Source: Terrimonas sp. (lineage in GTDB: Bacteria > Bacteroidota > Bacteroidia > Chitinophagales > Chitinophagaceae). From it: DNA of 64,000 nt. The translations under genes were made by a program, and so were the position numbers. Location: contig WGMO01000008.1 of the NCBI GenBank assembly GCA_016125075.1, forward strand, positions 62,001 through 126,000, in the 5' to 3' direction. Of this stretch, positions 63,847 through 64,000 are shown one piece after another; position 1 is the stretch's first letter; every line of letters begins with the position of its first letter. The notes under the pieces were generated by a model. It was not told the origin of the DNA and searched no databases. It worked only from the letters and a program-made list of their open reading frames with translations.

Positions 63847-63911
63847 CCCCCTGCGACTCCGGAGCTAAGGGGGTTAAATGGCCCGGTTGTGATACAACCG
63901 TACATTTAACC
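63847..63911. promoter_or_regulatory. Nested inverted repeats, candidate oriT
   Basis: Upstream of the mob operon, an outer stem GGTTAAATG (63872-63880) / CATTTAACC (63903-63911) encloses an inner stem CGGTTGT-GAT-ACAACCG (63884-63900). A second, competing pair CCCCCT (63847-63852) / AGGGGG (63868-63873) overlaps the outer stem. Position and structure fit an origin of transfer; a nic site cannot be assigned by eye. Confidence 0.5.
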
Positions 63912-64000
63912 GGGTACGCCTCTAAGTACCCTGATGCCTTCCCGGTTTGGAGATTCATTTTTCGATTCATTGCTATGATTGTTTTTACGATGATTACCAT

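Noticed and set aside
1-64000. CRISPR array, rRNA genes, riboswitches
   Set aside because: No regularly spaced direct repeats of CRISPR size, no rRNA sequence, and no riboswitch I could recognise upstream of metG, purQ, glyA, fhs or kup.

Overview
The window comes from a Bacteroidota chromosome, most likely Chitinophagaceae or a close relative. Supporting signs are a T9SS C-terminal sorting domain, DUF5777, DUF6427, DUF4293 and OMP_b-brl-type proteins, TonB-era lipoproteins, promoters of the Bacteroidota form TTTG-N19/20-TAnnTTTG (upstream of metG and purQ), and a MobA/relaxase/TraG module typical of Bacteroidota mobile elements. The family-level placement is inference from protein style; no rRNA is present.

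Positions 1-44,650 are ordinary core chromosome. From left to right: the 5' end of a fadN-like beta-oxidation gene; a minus-strand operon of two c-type cytochrome proteins, an OB-fold protein, a YceI protein and a DUF5777 beta-barrel; metG; a GH3 beta-glucosidase broken by one in-frame TGA; a Crp-type regulator; two S66 LD-carboxypeptidase paralogues around fhs; an Xre regulator with a membrane protein and three phased palindromic operators; two alpha/beta hydrolase paralogues around a lipoprotein gene; kup; purQ; a DsbD system in which the cysteine-bearing alpha domain is a separate gene; an ECF sigma factor; uvrA; a T9SS cargo protein; glyA; a sugar-nucleotidyltransferase; a nitronate-monooxygenase-like flavoprotein; a NatAB-like ABC exporter; a COG2509 flavoprotein; a split 5'-nucleotidase; and dnaA.

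Downstream of dnaA lie tRNA-Ser(GCT) and tRNA-Pro(TGG). The 3' end of tRNA-Pro is repeated 133 bp further on, which marks an integration site. A tyrosine integrase gene with one in-frame stop follows, then a tRNA-Ala(GGC) with an encoded CCA. The rest of the window (about 47.2-64 kb) is an accessory island. It holds a Gabija-type pair (OLD nuclease plus UvrD-like helicase) on the plus strand, an IS630-family element, and a minus-strand set: PD-(D/E)xK nuclease, very large STAND NTPase, HNH nuclease, AbiV-like HEPN protein and HExxH metallopeptidase. A mobilisation operon (TraG/VirD4 coupling protein, relaxase, MobA-like RHH protein) with an oriT-like nested hairpin follows. The right end of the element lies outside the window.

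The main interest is the defence cargo. It includes a nuclease-STAND gene of the Avs type split by one stop codon in an otherwise continuous frame, and a tightly overlapping HEPN/metallopeptidase pair next to an HNH-beta-sandwich protein that I cannot match to a named system. Three genes in the window (GH3, integrase, nuclease-STAND) each carry exactly one in-frame nonsense codon with intact coding sequence on both sides.
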